From: an uncultured Lachnospiraceae bacterium
GTDB taxonomy: Bacteria > Bacillota > Clostridia > Lachnospirales > Lachnospiraceae
Reading direction: 5' to 3'
NCBI GenBank assembly: GCA_944381535.1
Contig: CALWLN010000208.1
Span: 1 to 48,333, forward strand
DNA: 48,333 bases
Shown here: in pieces, positions 1 to 8,734 of the stretch
How positions within the stretch are numbered: position 1 is the first letter of the stretch
Layout of the letters: the number at the start of each line of letters is the position of its first letter
Notes under the pieces: model-generated
What the model was told of the DNA's origin: nothing
What the model saw: only the letters and a program-made list of their open reading frames with translations
The model's database searches: none
Program-made: the position numbers and the translations under genes

Positions 1-1335
1 GAATGAGGATTCCCTCTCCTACGGAGTGCCATACATCCTCATCCACGGTACGATAACGCTTCAATTCGCCTGCTTCCAATTTTGCGTATACGGTCTTGGG
101 TGTATCCTCATAATTGCAGATTACCAATGCCCCGGTTCCATCCGCGTATTGATATTCAGCAGCTGTGCAGGAGTCTGGTACTCATAACCATTGTAGTGAT
201 AGTAATCCCCATAGGGATCTTTGATGGCCTCATTCACCAGTTCTCTTCGAAACCACTCCGTGGCACGGTCAGCCCAGGTAAATTTTGTGAACAAAACGAT
301 TCGGACTCCCAGTGCCTGGCACTCCGCAATAGCCTGCTTAAGCTCATCCAACGTACCCAGGCGTGGGTCAAAATCATGGGAAGGATTCCCCTGATCCTGT
401 CCGCCGTGATTCCATCCCACCAGCTGAATGACACGAATTCCATATTGAACACACTCCGCAGCCACTTTTGGAAGCTCGGTAAAACGCAAACGAAGCTCGT
501 CCTCCGGAGAATTGATGTGAAGCTGTAGCCAGGGATGAGGCTCACAAGCCCATTCCGGAGGCTGCGCCGGGTGGCTCCAGGTATCTCTCCATCTTTTGTA
601 GATATCCACCCCCTTCTGCCAATCCCCTTCATAGGCTTCCAACGCAATGGGTGTCAGCTCTTCGGTCTCTCCCGGCTGGATATAACACATATGTACCGGC
701 GCAAAGCGGATATGCACCGGCTTACCCGCAATTTCTTCCTGGCAGGGCACGCGGCTTTCCATTGCGGAATCATAGCCGGGCCGAAGTTCACTGTGCCATG
801 CCACGAACTGGCCGGTTACCTCCTTCACGCCCACATAAAGTCCCTGTGAGCTGTCACGCAGCAGAACATAGGGGGCGCATGGCGCTCCGCTTGTGGGAAA
901 CTGTGTGGGGAAATCAACGCCGTGATCTCCTTCCGTACACTGAAAGGATGGCCAGAGCTTCAGCTCCCAGGCGTCCGCGTAATCATACAAAAATGTTTTG
1001 AACCACTCCGCGCCCTCGGGATGACTTAAATCCCCAATATAAGGACTGTATGCACTCTCTACCACATAGGGGCTTTTATTTTCAATTTTTGTATACCAGA
1101 CGGCCTGCCGATCCTCCACGCAGACATCCGTGATGATTCGGATCTGTAAATCTCCCGCGCGCTCCGACCGGACACCGTCCCACACAAACCGGACATAGCC
1201 GTCCCCCGCCTCCCAGGAAGCCAGTTTCTGCCTTTCCCCATAAACAGGATTATTCCGCAGTTCTTCGTGTACAGGAACCAGCAGTCTCCAGGACAGCCCC
1301 AGCTCGGGCCGTCTGTGAATCTTCCACCCTGTCTC
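1..1335 (-). pseudogene. DUF6259-type glycosidase-like protein, 5'-truncated and internally deleted
   Basis: The long middle piece (frame open from 1335 to 121) reads as the N-terminal beta domain and first part of a TIM-barrel domain of the large DUF6259-type carbohydrate-active proteins (blocks such as VQLVGWNHGGQDQGNPSHD-like at about 380-430 and YGDYYHYNGYEYQTPAQLLNINT just before the break). That frame stops at 121-123. A different frame is open from about position 160 to the window edge and reads like the family's C-terminal end (ADGTGALVICNYEDTPKTVY). Several hundred barrel residues expected between these blocks are absent, so I infer an internal deletion that fused the halves out of frame. 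At the 5' side the coding frame begins straight after a TGA at 1336-1338 with no ATG; the GTG at 1185 lies inside the domain and is not a credible start. Family recognition is from memory of sequence pattern. It is last in the operon after the URO-D gene. Confidence 0.7.
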
Positions 1336-1349
1336 TCATTCCTATGGTA

Positions 1350-2420
1350 TCAGCAGCCCTTCCCGCAATAATAGGCATCCACCGCCTCCTCCAGGTCATG
1401 GGCCTCCCTCTCGGTATCCAGGTGCACCCGGATGAACAGGCCCTCCGGCGGCAGCTTCTGAATATAGTCCATAACCTCAGAGGCGCTTTTTGCCTCCACC
1501 CAGGAGCATTTTCCTGCCTGCTGGATCCTCTTGATCTGTGGGATCCACAGTTCTGAGCTCTGCGCAGCCGGGGTGGCCTGCACCTGTACACCGGTGATTT
1601 CCGGTATAGAGAGTATGGCAGGAAGATGTCTCACGGCATTCTCCCCATCCAGATGAAACAGACAGCGTTTCAGATAACGGGCCATATCCTGTAACGGCTC
1701 CCGGGCGAACTCCTCAAACATCTCTTCGGACATCATCACAATAAAATCATCGGAGATATAGTAGGCCGGCTCCTCGCTGAAAACCCCCAGCCAGTTGGCG
1801 CAGCCTCCCTGGTACCGCATGGCGATCTGCTGATAATCGGCATATACCCGCTTAAATAATTCCAGGTGGGCCTTCTGTACCCGTTTCACCTCCTCCGGGT
1901 GGTCCATTAACTCATAGCATGTATTTTCGGGACCTACCAGAGCCGCCACACCGTCCATAAGGGTATTCAGATCCACCGTTCCGATGATATAGTCCCCGTT
2001 TTTGGCGTCTTCCGTATACGCCAGCAGCAGCTCCTCCATGGCCTTATAATAATAATTCTCCCTGTCAAAGATCAACTCCCGGAACTCCGACAGCTCGCAA
2101 TCCCTGTGCTCCACCCATTCGCTGTGTTCATTATAAGAAAGCTTAAGCCCCAGTATGCCCGCCATCAGATCCGGGCCCAGGGTGAGGGACACAAGGGGAT
2201 ACGCGTCCAGTCCGTAATAGGTATAACCCATCCAATGCCGGGAGGATCCGATCCTCCACTTCGGATCGTACCAGCAGTCCATGCTGTTGGCCGGCCGAGG
2301 GTAATCCGGAACGTCCCCCTCCTTATCTGCTGTCAACGCGATGACCGCTCGTTTGTTGCTCAGTTTCCAGTATTCCCGATGGTGGACCTTCCGCTCCTCC
2401 CAGTTGTCTACGTTGATCAT
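1350..2420 (-). CDS. Uroporphyrinogen decarboxylase (URO-D) family protein, methyltransferase-like
   Basis: The 356-residue protein has the pattern of the URO-D superfamily branch that contains corrinoid and methyl-transfer proteins (MtaA/CmuA-like), not heme-pathway HemE. Seen: an N-terminal helical segment rich in Trp/Tyr, a central GTVDLNTLMDGVAAL-like strand-helix, a GVFSEEPAYYISDDF segment, and LFHLDGENAVRHLPAIL near residues 260-280, corresponding to the barrel strand that often carries the metal ligands. The classical H-x-C zinc motif of MtaA-type enzymes is not obvious here. Such proteins are common and uncharacterised in sugar operons of gut Clostridia. It follows the TIM-barrel isomerase gene by about 40 bases and precedes the broken DUF6259 gene. 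The ATG has GGGAGGAG about 13 bases upstream. The family is fairly sure; the reaction is unknown. Confidence 0.75.
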   Translation of the reverse strand: MINVDNWEERKVHHREYWKLSNKRAVIALTADKEGDVPDYPRPANSMDCWYDPKWRIGSSRHWMGYTYYGLDAYPLVSLTLGPDLMAGILGLKLSYNEHSEWVEHRDCELSEFRELIFDRENYYYKAMEELLLAYTEDAKNGDYIIGTVDLNTLMDGVAALVGPENTCYELMDHPEEVKRVQKAHLELFKRVYADYQQIAMRYQGGCANWLGVFSEEPAYYISDDFIVMMSEEMFEEFAREPLQDMARYLKRCLFHLDGENAVRHLPAILSIPEITGVQVQATPAAQSSELWIPQIKRIQQAGKCSWVEAKSASEVMDYIQKLPPEGLFIRVHLDTEREAHDLEEAVDAYYCGKGC

Positions 2421-2459
2421 GATTTCCGGTTCTCCTCCCTCAAGCTACAGATTCCTTCG

Positions 2460-3323
2460 CTAACATTCTATTTTTTCACATAAATCCGCCAAATATCTCG
2501 CGACCTGAAAGGTAAAGCGGCACGCCTCCCGCAAAAAGTCTTCCGGAAAGCGTTCCGTAAAATCCAGCACCTCCAGATTCAGCGGTCCCTGGTAATGAAC
2601 CTCCTTCAGTGCCTTTGCAATGGCCTTCCAGTCAAGATTCCCGGCAAAGGGCAGCATGTGGGAATCCTCCCGGTAATTGTTATCGTGAATGTGCACCGTT
2701 CCCAGACGGCTTCCCAGCGCGCGGATGGCGTCTGAAGGCTCCTCTCCCACAATGGCACTGTGCCCCACGTCCAGGCATGCGGTAAAATGCTCATCTCCCA
2801 GTTCATCCACATATTCCGCCAGGTCTCTCCCAAAGCTACAGACATTTGGTATGATACATCCTCTCCGTTTATCCGTTCCCCACATATTCTCCAATGCCAC
2901 GCATATGTGAAAACGCCGACATAGGGGCAGCAGGCTGCGGAAAAATTCCATATTATAGGCCTTTTGGTCTACCTGGGGCGGGCAGACAATGGGGTGTACC
3001 ACAATTGTCTCCGCCCCAAGAAGAGAAGCAAATTCGATGGAGCGCCGGATCTGGGCATACAGCTTTTCCCGCTCCTTCTCCCCGTCTTCAAAGGGATAGC
3101 CAAAGGGCGCGTGAGCCTGAAGGAATGAAATATGACATCTCTCCGCCACCTCCAAAAGGTGACGGGCATATTCCTTGTAGTGTTCTCCGAAAACAGGGCT
3201 GTCCTCCGGCGCCCAGTACATGGTATAATCCAGGGCGTCAAATCCGGCTATTGCCAGATATTCTATTGCTTTTTCCTCTCCGATTCGATGGCCTAAGGAA
3301 TAGGTCTCTGTCATTACCACCAT
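2460..3323 (-). CDS. Sugar phosphate isomerase/epimerase-like TIM-barrel protein
   Basis: The 287-residue protein fits the xylose isomerase-like TIM barrel (AP_endonuc_2) family. Seen: AIEYLAIAGFDALDYTMYW at the N-terminus, FLQAHAPFGYPFEDG near residue 95, ETIVVHPIV near 125, VALENMWG near 162 (metal-ligand Glu), ACLDVGHSAI near 203 (Asp and His ligands), and GTVHIHDNN near 232. This Glu/Asp-His/His arrangement is the usual divalent-metal site of the family, so an isomerase or epimerase acting on a free sugar or sugar acid is likely. GGGAGGA lies about 9 bases before the ATG. It lies between the deacetylase and URO-D genes in one tight minus-strand operon. The substrate cannot be told from sequence. 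Confidence 0.85.
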   Translation of the reverse strand: MVVMTETYSLGHRIGEEKAIEYLAIAGFDALDYTMYWAPEDSPVFGEHYKEYARHLLEVAERCHISFLQAHAPFGYPFEDGEKEREKLYAQIRRSIEFASLLGAETIVVHPIVCPPQVDQKAYNMEFFRSLLPLCRRFHICVALENMWGTDKRRGCIIPNVCSFGRDLAEYVDELGDEHFTACLDVGHSAIVGEEPSDAIRALGSRLGTVHIHDNNYREDSHMLPFAGNLDWKAIAKALKEVHYQGPLNLEVLDFTERFPEDFLREACRFTFQVARYLADLCEKIEC

Positions 3324-3346
3324 CTTATATTCCTCCCTGGGGCTTT

Positions 3347-4066
3347 CTAACGGATTTTTTCCAGCTTTAAATCGCTGATAATATATTTATATTCCGCCAT
3401 CTCCAAAAACTTATGGGCCTTGAGATTATAAAGATACTCCTCTCCGCCCTGCCAGCTAAACACCTCCACCGGCTTATCAATATGCTCTTCCAACGTCTTT
3501 CCCGCATGGACTATCTCCCGCTCCATCACTTCATCCGGCGTCTCCCGGCTGATGCGATAATGGGAACCTGTATGACAGCAGATCACATGCTTCTTAGAAA
3601 TCTCCCGTATCTCCTGCCAGGAAAGAGCGATCCTGTCATCCGGATAGACATTCGTTCCCTTTACCATCAATTCATGACTCTCCGCATATCTGCGCTGTTC
3701 CTTTATAGGCACATCCGGGAAAAAGGCGGGAATAAAATACCATCCGGTAAAGTCATATTTCTCCAGCAACGGTGTCAGAGTGTCATACTGATTGCGGAAG
3801 CCGTCGTAGAGAGCCGGAATCAGGCCGGGCTTTTCCTTTGGCCATTTCTTCGTCTCAAAAAAAACATCCAGGTCTTCCGGCTTCACCGGTGAAAAATGCT
3901 TGCTGTAATAAGCAATTTCCCTCTCGAACTGCTCCCGGTTCAGGCTGTTGGTATTGTGATAGTTAATCACCCGGATATAGGCATAGTTCACCAGATTGCG
4001 AAACATTTCCAGGGTGCGCTTGTCACGGCACACCGCTTTCGAAAACGACTGTATATCGAATTGCAT
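3347..4066 (-). CDS. Divergent NodB-like polysaccharide deacetylase family protein (copy 1)
   Basis: The 239-residue protein has the NodB-type layout but altered active-site motifs. The canonical TFDDG block corresponds to ALYDG (residues 85-89), so the first, catalytic-base Asp is Tyr while the metal Asp is kept. The metal-binding HxxxH block is intact as HTGSH (165-169). There is no signal peptide or membrane segment, so it is probably cytosolic. It is homologous end to end to the protein at 24454-25176; both share DKR.LEMF near residue 20, GFRNQYD after motif 1, CCHTG, and the C-terminus LKLEKIR. I chose the ATG at 4066, which overlaps the MATE stop as TAATG with GAGGAGG just upstream, over an upstream in-frame ATG at 4090 lying inside the MATE gene. 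That overlap implies translational coupling. The substrate is unknown, and loss of the base may mean a changed or absent deacetylase activity. Confidence 0.75.
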   Translation of the reverse strand: MQFDIQSFSKAVCRDKRTLEMFRNLVNYAYIRVINYHNTNSLNREQFEREIAYYSKHFSPVKPEDLDVFFETKKWPKEKPGLIPALYDGFRNQYDTLTPLLEKYDFTGWYFIPAFFPDVPIKEQRRYAESHELMVKGTNVYPDDRIALSWQEIREISKKHVICCHTGSHYRISRETPDEVMEREIVHAGKTLEEHIDKPVEVFSWQGGEEYLYNLKAHKFLEMAEYKYIISDLKLEKIR

Positions 4067-5871
4067 TACAAATCCTCCTCCCGCATCCATTCGCCGGTTC
4101 CAAAATCCGTATCTTCAATTCCCCGACGATAGGGAATCACCGTAGTCTTATCGCTCTCTTCGTCGTAGTCAAAACGGAAGCATTTCTCCGCCAGCACATT
4201 CATGGCCGGCGCAGCGGCAGGATAATCCGCCTCCTTCTCCTTATCCTTAAGATAAGTATCGTTCTGCTCGTAAAGATCCGTCAGGATCAGACCTCCCACA
4301 GCCAGGAACAGCCCCATATCCTCATCGTCCTCCGCCGGAGTGTAAGCCCCTTCATAATCCGTAGTAAAATCCTCCATGCAGACATAGGCAGGTATTCCCT
4401 GTGTAGCCTCGTCGCAGGCGTTGCAATACTGAATCAACTCGTTGTAGGCCGTCAAATCATCCGCCCCCAACTGGCCCAATATCTCATCCAGTGTTTCATG
4501 GGCTTTCTTTCCGGAGAAATACTGGAGCCTGGAATAGTTCCGCACCCGGAGCCGCTTCCGGACACTACGGAAAAGTACAAGTCCGATCAATACGGCCACT
4601 CCCTCCGTTATAATGGTGGAGAACCAGATGCCGTCCAGACCAAAGACCGTGCCCATCCCCACCACAAAAATAATCGGAAAGGCAATGCTTCGCGCAACGG
4701 AAAAGACAATGGCATGATTTCCCTCATTTACCGCCTGGAAATAAGTGGACAGCAGAACGTTTAAGGCCGCCAGCAGATAGGAGAAAAATGTAATCCGCAA
4801 AGCCGGGATGGCCATGGTCAGGAAAGTCTCCTCCCCGTCCACAAAGAGGGCGATAAGCTGGGCTGGATAAAACTCTCCGATCACAATGAGGACCACTGCC
4901 ACCAGGAGGGAATAGCCCAGCGCATAGCGCAGGATTTTATTGGCACGTTTATATCTTCCGGAGCCAATGTTGACGCTGACCAGGGGCTGCATGGCATTGG
5001 AAACGCCTTGGAGCGCATTAAGCACAATAATAGTCACGCTTCCTATGACGCCGTATACCGCCACCGCCGTTTCTCCTGACAGTTTCAGCAGCATCAGGTT
5101 AAAGACCAGCAGCGTGATGGAGGACGCCAGTTCCATGATCAGGCTGGAAAACCCCAGCCTGCAGACCCGAAACATGTAGCGCGCCCCCGTGGTTAGCCCG
5201 TAAAAACGCATATTGGATGAGGGACGCCGGGTGCTGATCAAAAGGAAAACCACCGCTACCGCAATGGATACGGAGGTTGCAAGCGATGCCCCCGCAATGC
5301 CCCACTTGAATACAACCAGAAATAAAATATCCAGTACAATATTCAGCCCGCTGCCGATAAAGGTCGCAATCATAGCAAGCTTCGGCGCGTTGTCGTTTCT
5401 CAAAAAGCTGCACAGAAAGGTTTCAAAGGAAAATACCGGCGCAAAGGCAAATACATAGAGCAGATAGTCGTAGGTTCCCTGCCTGGCAGCACCGACGCCC
5501 CCCAGAAATGTGGTCACCTGTGGCAGGAAAATAAGGCCAAATACCAAAATAGCCCCCGTAATCACCAAAAGGATGGTAAAACACGCAGTGTAAATGGCTC
5601 TGGCAATCTTTTCCTCGCCTTTTCCTATATAAATAGAGTAAAGCGTAGAGCCGCCCACTCCAAACAAATATCCAAGTCCGTATAAAATTCCCGGAATCGG
5701 CTGCGCGATTCCCAGGGATGTAATTCCCAGTTCACCCAACGTCTGCCCGACACAGATAGTGTCCACAATATAATTCAGGGAAATAAAAAGAGTTGCTGCA
5801 ATGCTTGGAAATAGATATTGTAGCAACAGGCGATGTGGGTTTCTTGTCAACAGTTCTCTGTTTGTTATCAT
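4066..5871 (-). CDS. MATE family multidrug/solute exporter with a C-terminal extra domain
   Basis: Residues 1 to about 445 are a MATE transporter with 12 hydrophobic segments, starting NRELLTRNPHRLLLQYLFPS and typical of Na+/H+-driven exporters in the membrane. At 601 residues it is about 150 longer than usual. The extension, roughly 460-601, is acidic and soluble and includes TQGIPAYVCMEDF, an AEDDEDMGLFLAVGGLIL helix and DYPAAAPAMNVLAEK. This extension is homologous to the free-standing 130-residue protein at 25163-25555, which shares GIPA, a P/A-ED-DE helix, and YP..APAM in the same order. Both are immediately followed by a divergent NodB deacetylase gene, here with a TAATG overlap. AGAGG precedes the ATG. 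A GC-rich stem-loop separates it from the upstream transporter operon. The MATE assignment is secure; the extension's function is unknown. Confidence 0.9.
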   Translation of the reverse strand: MITNRELLTRNPHRLLLQYLFPSIAATLFISLNYIVDTICVGQTLGELGITSLGIAQPIPGILYGLGYLFGVGGSTLYSIYIGKGEEKIARAIYTACFTILLVITGAILVFGLIFLPQVTTFLGGVGAARQGTYDYLLYVFAFAPVFSFETFLCSFLRNDNAPKLAMIATFIGSGLNIVLDILFLVVFKWGIAGASLATSVSIAVAVVFLLISTRRPSSNMRFYGLTTGARYMFRVCRLGFSSLIMELASSITLLVFNLMLLKLSGETAVAVYGVIGSVTIIVLNALQGVSNAMQPLVSVNIGSGRYKRANKILRYALGYSLLVAVVLIVIGEFYPAQLIALFVDGEETFLTMAIPALRITFFSYLLAALNVLLSTYFQAVNEGNHAIVFSVARSIAFPIIFVVGMGTVFGLDGIWFSTIITEGVAVLIGLVLFRSVRKRLRVRNYSRLQYFSGKKAHETLDEILGQLGADDLTAYNELIQYCNACDEATQGIPAYVCMEDFTTDYEGAYTPAEDDEDMGLFLAVGGLILTDLYEQNDTYLKDKEKEADYPAAAPAMNVLAEKCFRFDYDEESDKTTVIPYRRGIEDTDFGTGEWMREEDL

Positions 5872-5918
5872 AAAGACCTCTTTTTGAACGTTTCAGAATA
5901 CAATTTGAAATATTTCCC

Positions 5919-5945
5919 GCGGGGAGGGAATCACGCCCTCCCCGC
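5919..5945 (-). terminator. GC-rich stem-loop between binding-protein and MATE genes
   Basis: Arms GCGGGGAGGG (5919-5928) and CCCTCCCCGC (5936-5945) pair perfectly around a 7-base loop. It lies 25 bases after the binding-protein stop and about 48 before the MATE start. There is no clear U-run on the minus strand, so it may be an intrinsic terminator of weak type, an attenuator, or a 3'-end stabiliser. Confidence 0.55.
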
Positions 5946-5969
5946 AGACTGCCTATTGATTATAGGCTG

Positions 5970-7643
5970 CTACTGGTTAAAAGTTTCATTTACTACTTCA
6001 GTTACTTTGTCTCCGCCCAGGGTATAGAATTCATCTACCCAATCATCAAAAGCGTCAATGTCTAAGGTGCCGGAAATAATCTGCGCATAGTATTCAATCT
6101 CCGCAGCCTGAATCAGTCCAACTTCGCCGGAAACCTCCTCGGGCATTCCACCGTGAATCTCCGTCAGGATAACCTGATTGTTGGGAATATACTGATCCAC
6201 CACGATTCCCGCGGCACCCTCTAGTCCAAGCTGGGACCAGTAGCCATACTGGCTTGTATCCCCGTCCAGATATGCCTGGATTGCGTCATAGTTTGTCTTG
6301 TAGACACCCACAAGGTCCTCGTAGGCCATGGTTCCCTCCTCAATGGCTTTCACCTGACGGTAGGTCTCAAACTCCGTAGCGCTGGCAGTCATCCGTACCG
6401 GACACAGCATATAGGTGGAGGTATCGCCGGAATAAACGTACTTCTCACTTACTTCCGCCGGCGTCTCGTCGTTGTTGGTTGCCACATACAGATTGGCAAT
6501 CAACACGGCAGCTTCAGGATTCGGACAGTCCGCGGAAATGCAGGTGTAGGTGTCAAGGGGCCACCACACGGAGCAAGTAGCAAGCTCATCCGTTGCGGAA
6601 ACAAAGGGATAGGGCTTCCAAACCGCCTCAGGATTCTCCTGCACCGCAGTCAACAGGGGGTAGTAGCCTGCATAGTTCATACCAAAAGCCATACCGATCT
6701 TGTTATTATAAATATCAGCTATCACAGTCTCAACATCTTTGGTCATAAATTCCGGATCCAGAAGACCTTCTTCATACATGGCATTTGCCGCAGCCAAAGC
6801 TTCCTTCATCTCAGGCTGGATGCCACCGTACACGATTTCTCCCTCGTCATTCTTAATCCAGTTCTGGCTTCCCACAGCCTGGAATGCTCCCGCGAATCCC
6901 TCGAAGGAAGCGATGCCACCCCACCAGGGAGACGAGCCTGATAATCCAATCCCGTAGGTATCATCCACACCGTTGCCATCCGGATCCTGTGTGGTAAACG
7001 CGCGTGCTACCTCCACCAACTCATCCCAGGTGGTGGGAGCTTCCATACCCACGGCATCCAGCCAATCCTGACGGATCCACAGGAACTGGGCGTTCAACTC
7101 ACTGGAGGTTCCGAACTGAGGAATACAGTACAGCTTGCCGTCGATCTTGCAAGCCTCCACCAGCTCCTCGTTGTTGGCAAAAATCTCTTTTAACTGGTCA
7201 CTGCCGTACTCCTCGATCAGGTCTGTCATGTCCGCCAGCATTCCGGCTGTGGCAGCTTCGTAGTAGTCTCCATAGTAAACGCTGAAAATGTCCGGCAGGT
7301 CGTCATTGGCAATGGACATGGTGATCTTGTTGGAATAGGCTTCTGTGGCTCCGTCCGCAGACCACGCCACCTCCAGATTGATGCCCAGCTCATCCGCAAT
7401 GTATCTGGACCACACATTGTCGTCGTAGGAATCGCCCTCGGGGAATTTCATAGCCGCATCCGCCTTCACTGCGTAGCTGATCGTTACCGGCTCGGTGTAT
7501 TTGCCGTCCACGATAGCTTCTTCTTGTTCCTGGCCGCCTTCGTTATCGGGATTTTCTTCCCCGGACTCTCCACAGGCCGCCAGCATGGCTGCTGTCATTG
7601 ACATGGCAAGCAGTAAAGCAATTTTCTTTTTTAATCCTTTCAT
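5970..7643 (-). CDS. Sugar ABC transporter substrate-binding lipoprotein (LplA/YtcQ type)
   Basis: The 557-residue protein begins with a lipoprotein signal peptide: basic KGLKKK, a hydrophobic stretch, and lipobox LAAC with the Cys near residue 23. The mature protein has the extracellular solute-binding protein pattern of the long LplA/YtcQ group, with WTxDA-type segments, LYCIPQFGTSSELNAQFLWIR around 170-190, and repeated Trp/Tyr near the sugar cleft. It captures an oligosaccharide or modified sugar outside the membrane for the two permeases encoded just upstream (8735 and 7784). No ATPase gene is present, as is usual where a shared MsmK-type ATPase serves several importers. A 140-base gap separates it from the second permease gene, and GGAGAGG precedes the ATG. 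The substrate is unknown; neighbours suggest a plant or host glycan product. Confidence 0.9.
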   Translation of the reverse strand: MKGLKKKIALLLAMSMTAAMLAACGESGEENPDNEGGQEQEEAIVDGKYTEPVTISYAVKADAAMKFPEGDSYDDNVWSRYIADELGINLEVAWSADGATEAYSNKITMSIANDDLPDIFSVYYGDYYEAATAGMLADMTDLIEEYGSDQLKEIFANNEELVEACKIDGKLYCIPQFGTSSELNAQFLWIRQDWLDAVGMEAPTTWDELVEVARAFTTQDPDGNGVDDTYGIGLSGSSPWWGGIASFEGFAGAFQAVGSQNWIKNDEGEIVYGGIQPEMKEALAAANAMYEEGLLDPEFMTKDVETVIADIYNNKIGMAFGMNYAGYYPLLTAVQENPEAVWKPYPFVSATDELATCSVWWPLDTYTCISADCPNPEAAVLIANLYVATNNDETPAEVSEKYVYSGDTSTYMLCPVRMTASATEFETYRQVKAIEEGTMAYEDLVGVYKTNYDAIQAYLDGDTSQYGYWSQLGLEGAAGIVVDQYIPNNQVILTEIHGGMPEEVSGEVGLIQAAEIEYYAQIISGTLDIDAFDDWVDEFYTLGGDKVTEVVNETFNQ

Positions 7644-7783
7644 GTTTTCCTCTCCTTTTCTTGATTTCAGCAGGTAACTTTTTTTGATCCCTGCAATCTT
7701 GTATTTTAAGCAGCTTTCAAAGTACCGCTGCCTTAATACCGTTTTTCTTATTTTTTGTCATTGCGTTCCCGTCCCGGAGGCGC

Positions 7784-8722
7784 TTAACCCTTCACGCTTC
7801 CCACCGTCAAGCCGGTGGCAAAATACTTCTGCAGGAAGGGATAAACCAGCATAATAGGCAGGATTGCCACAAACAACTGAGCTGCCCGGGTACTTCTGGC
7901 TGATACGAAGTTCAGCAGATTTTGGATCGCGGTACTTCCGCTCCCTCTCATACTGGCAAGATACTGCTCCGGGTTCACCACAATAGTCTGTAAGTAACTC
8001 TGCAAAGGATAATCTTCCACTCTGTTCATGAATAACATGCCGTCGAACCATGCGTTCCAGTGACCTACCATGGCAAAAAGGACGATGGTGGCTATGGAGG
8101 GAAGACAGAGGGGCAGGATTACGGACACCAGAGTCCGCACATGTCCCGCGCCGTCAATAAACGCCGCATCCTGCAGTTCCTCAGGAAGACCTCTCATATA
8201 GTTCATCAGCACCAGCATGCTGAACACTGGCACTGCGTCCGGCAGGATCAATGCCCAGATGGAACCCATGATACCGGTGGCGCGCACCACCGTGTACCAT
8301 GGCACCAGCCCGGCGCTGAACAATATGGTGATCACAAAGAACCAGGCAAATATCTTCCGGTGTTTAAACTTCCGTTCCGGCTGCGACAAAACGTAAGCTG
8401 TGGGAATCACAAGAAGCATGTTCACACTTACTCCCAGCACAACTCTCTTGACCGTCACCCAGAAGGACTGTAGGAACTGGCCGCTCTCCAGTACGAACTG
8501 ATAAGACGCCAGCGTAAAATCCTTAGGCCAGAAGCTTACCGAGTTGCTGTTTACCGCAAACTGTCCGCTTAAGGATACGGCAAACAGGTTGACAAAGGGC
8601 AACAGGCAGCTCAATGCCAGAAGTATCAGCAGGGTAATGTTGAAAACCGTAAAAATCCGGTATCCCACGCTGACCTTGATCTTGTTCTTCTTATTTTTCT
8701 TCATCTGCTTCTCCGCTCGCAT
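7784..8722 (-). CDS. Carbohydrate ABC transporter permease (LplC/YtcP type)
   Basis: The 312-residue inner-membrane protein has about six hydrophobic segments and the binding-protein-dependent transport motif ELQDAAFIDGAGHVRTLVSVILPLCLP around residues 190-215, the EAA loop that contacts the ATPase. The C-terminus LQKYFATGLTVGSVKG is typical of the MalG/LplC branch. It partners the permease encoded 12 bases upstream and the lipoprotein encoded downstream. AGGAGGTGTGAAAT leads into the chosen ATG at 8722; a later Met at residue 7 is possible. Confidence 0.92.
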   Translation of the reverse strand: MRAEKQMKKNKKNKIKVSVGYRIFTVFNITLLILLALSCLLPFVNLFAVSLSGQFAVNSNSVSFWPKDFTLASYQFVLESGQFLQSFWVTVKRVVLGVSVNMLLVIPTAYVLSQPERKFKHRKIFAWFFVITILFSAGLVPWYTVVRATGIMGSIWALILPDAVPVFSMLVLMNYMRGLPEELQDAAFIDGAGHVRTLVSVILPLCLPSIATIVLFAMVGHWNAWFDGMLFMNRVEDYPLQSYLQTIVVNPEQYLASMRGSGSTAIQNLLNFVSARSTRAAQLFVAILPIMLVYPFLQKYFATGLTVGSVKG

Positions 8723-8734
8723 ATTTCACACCTC

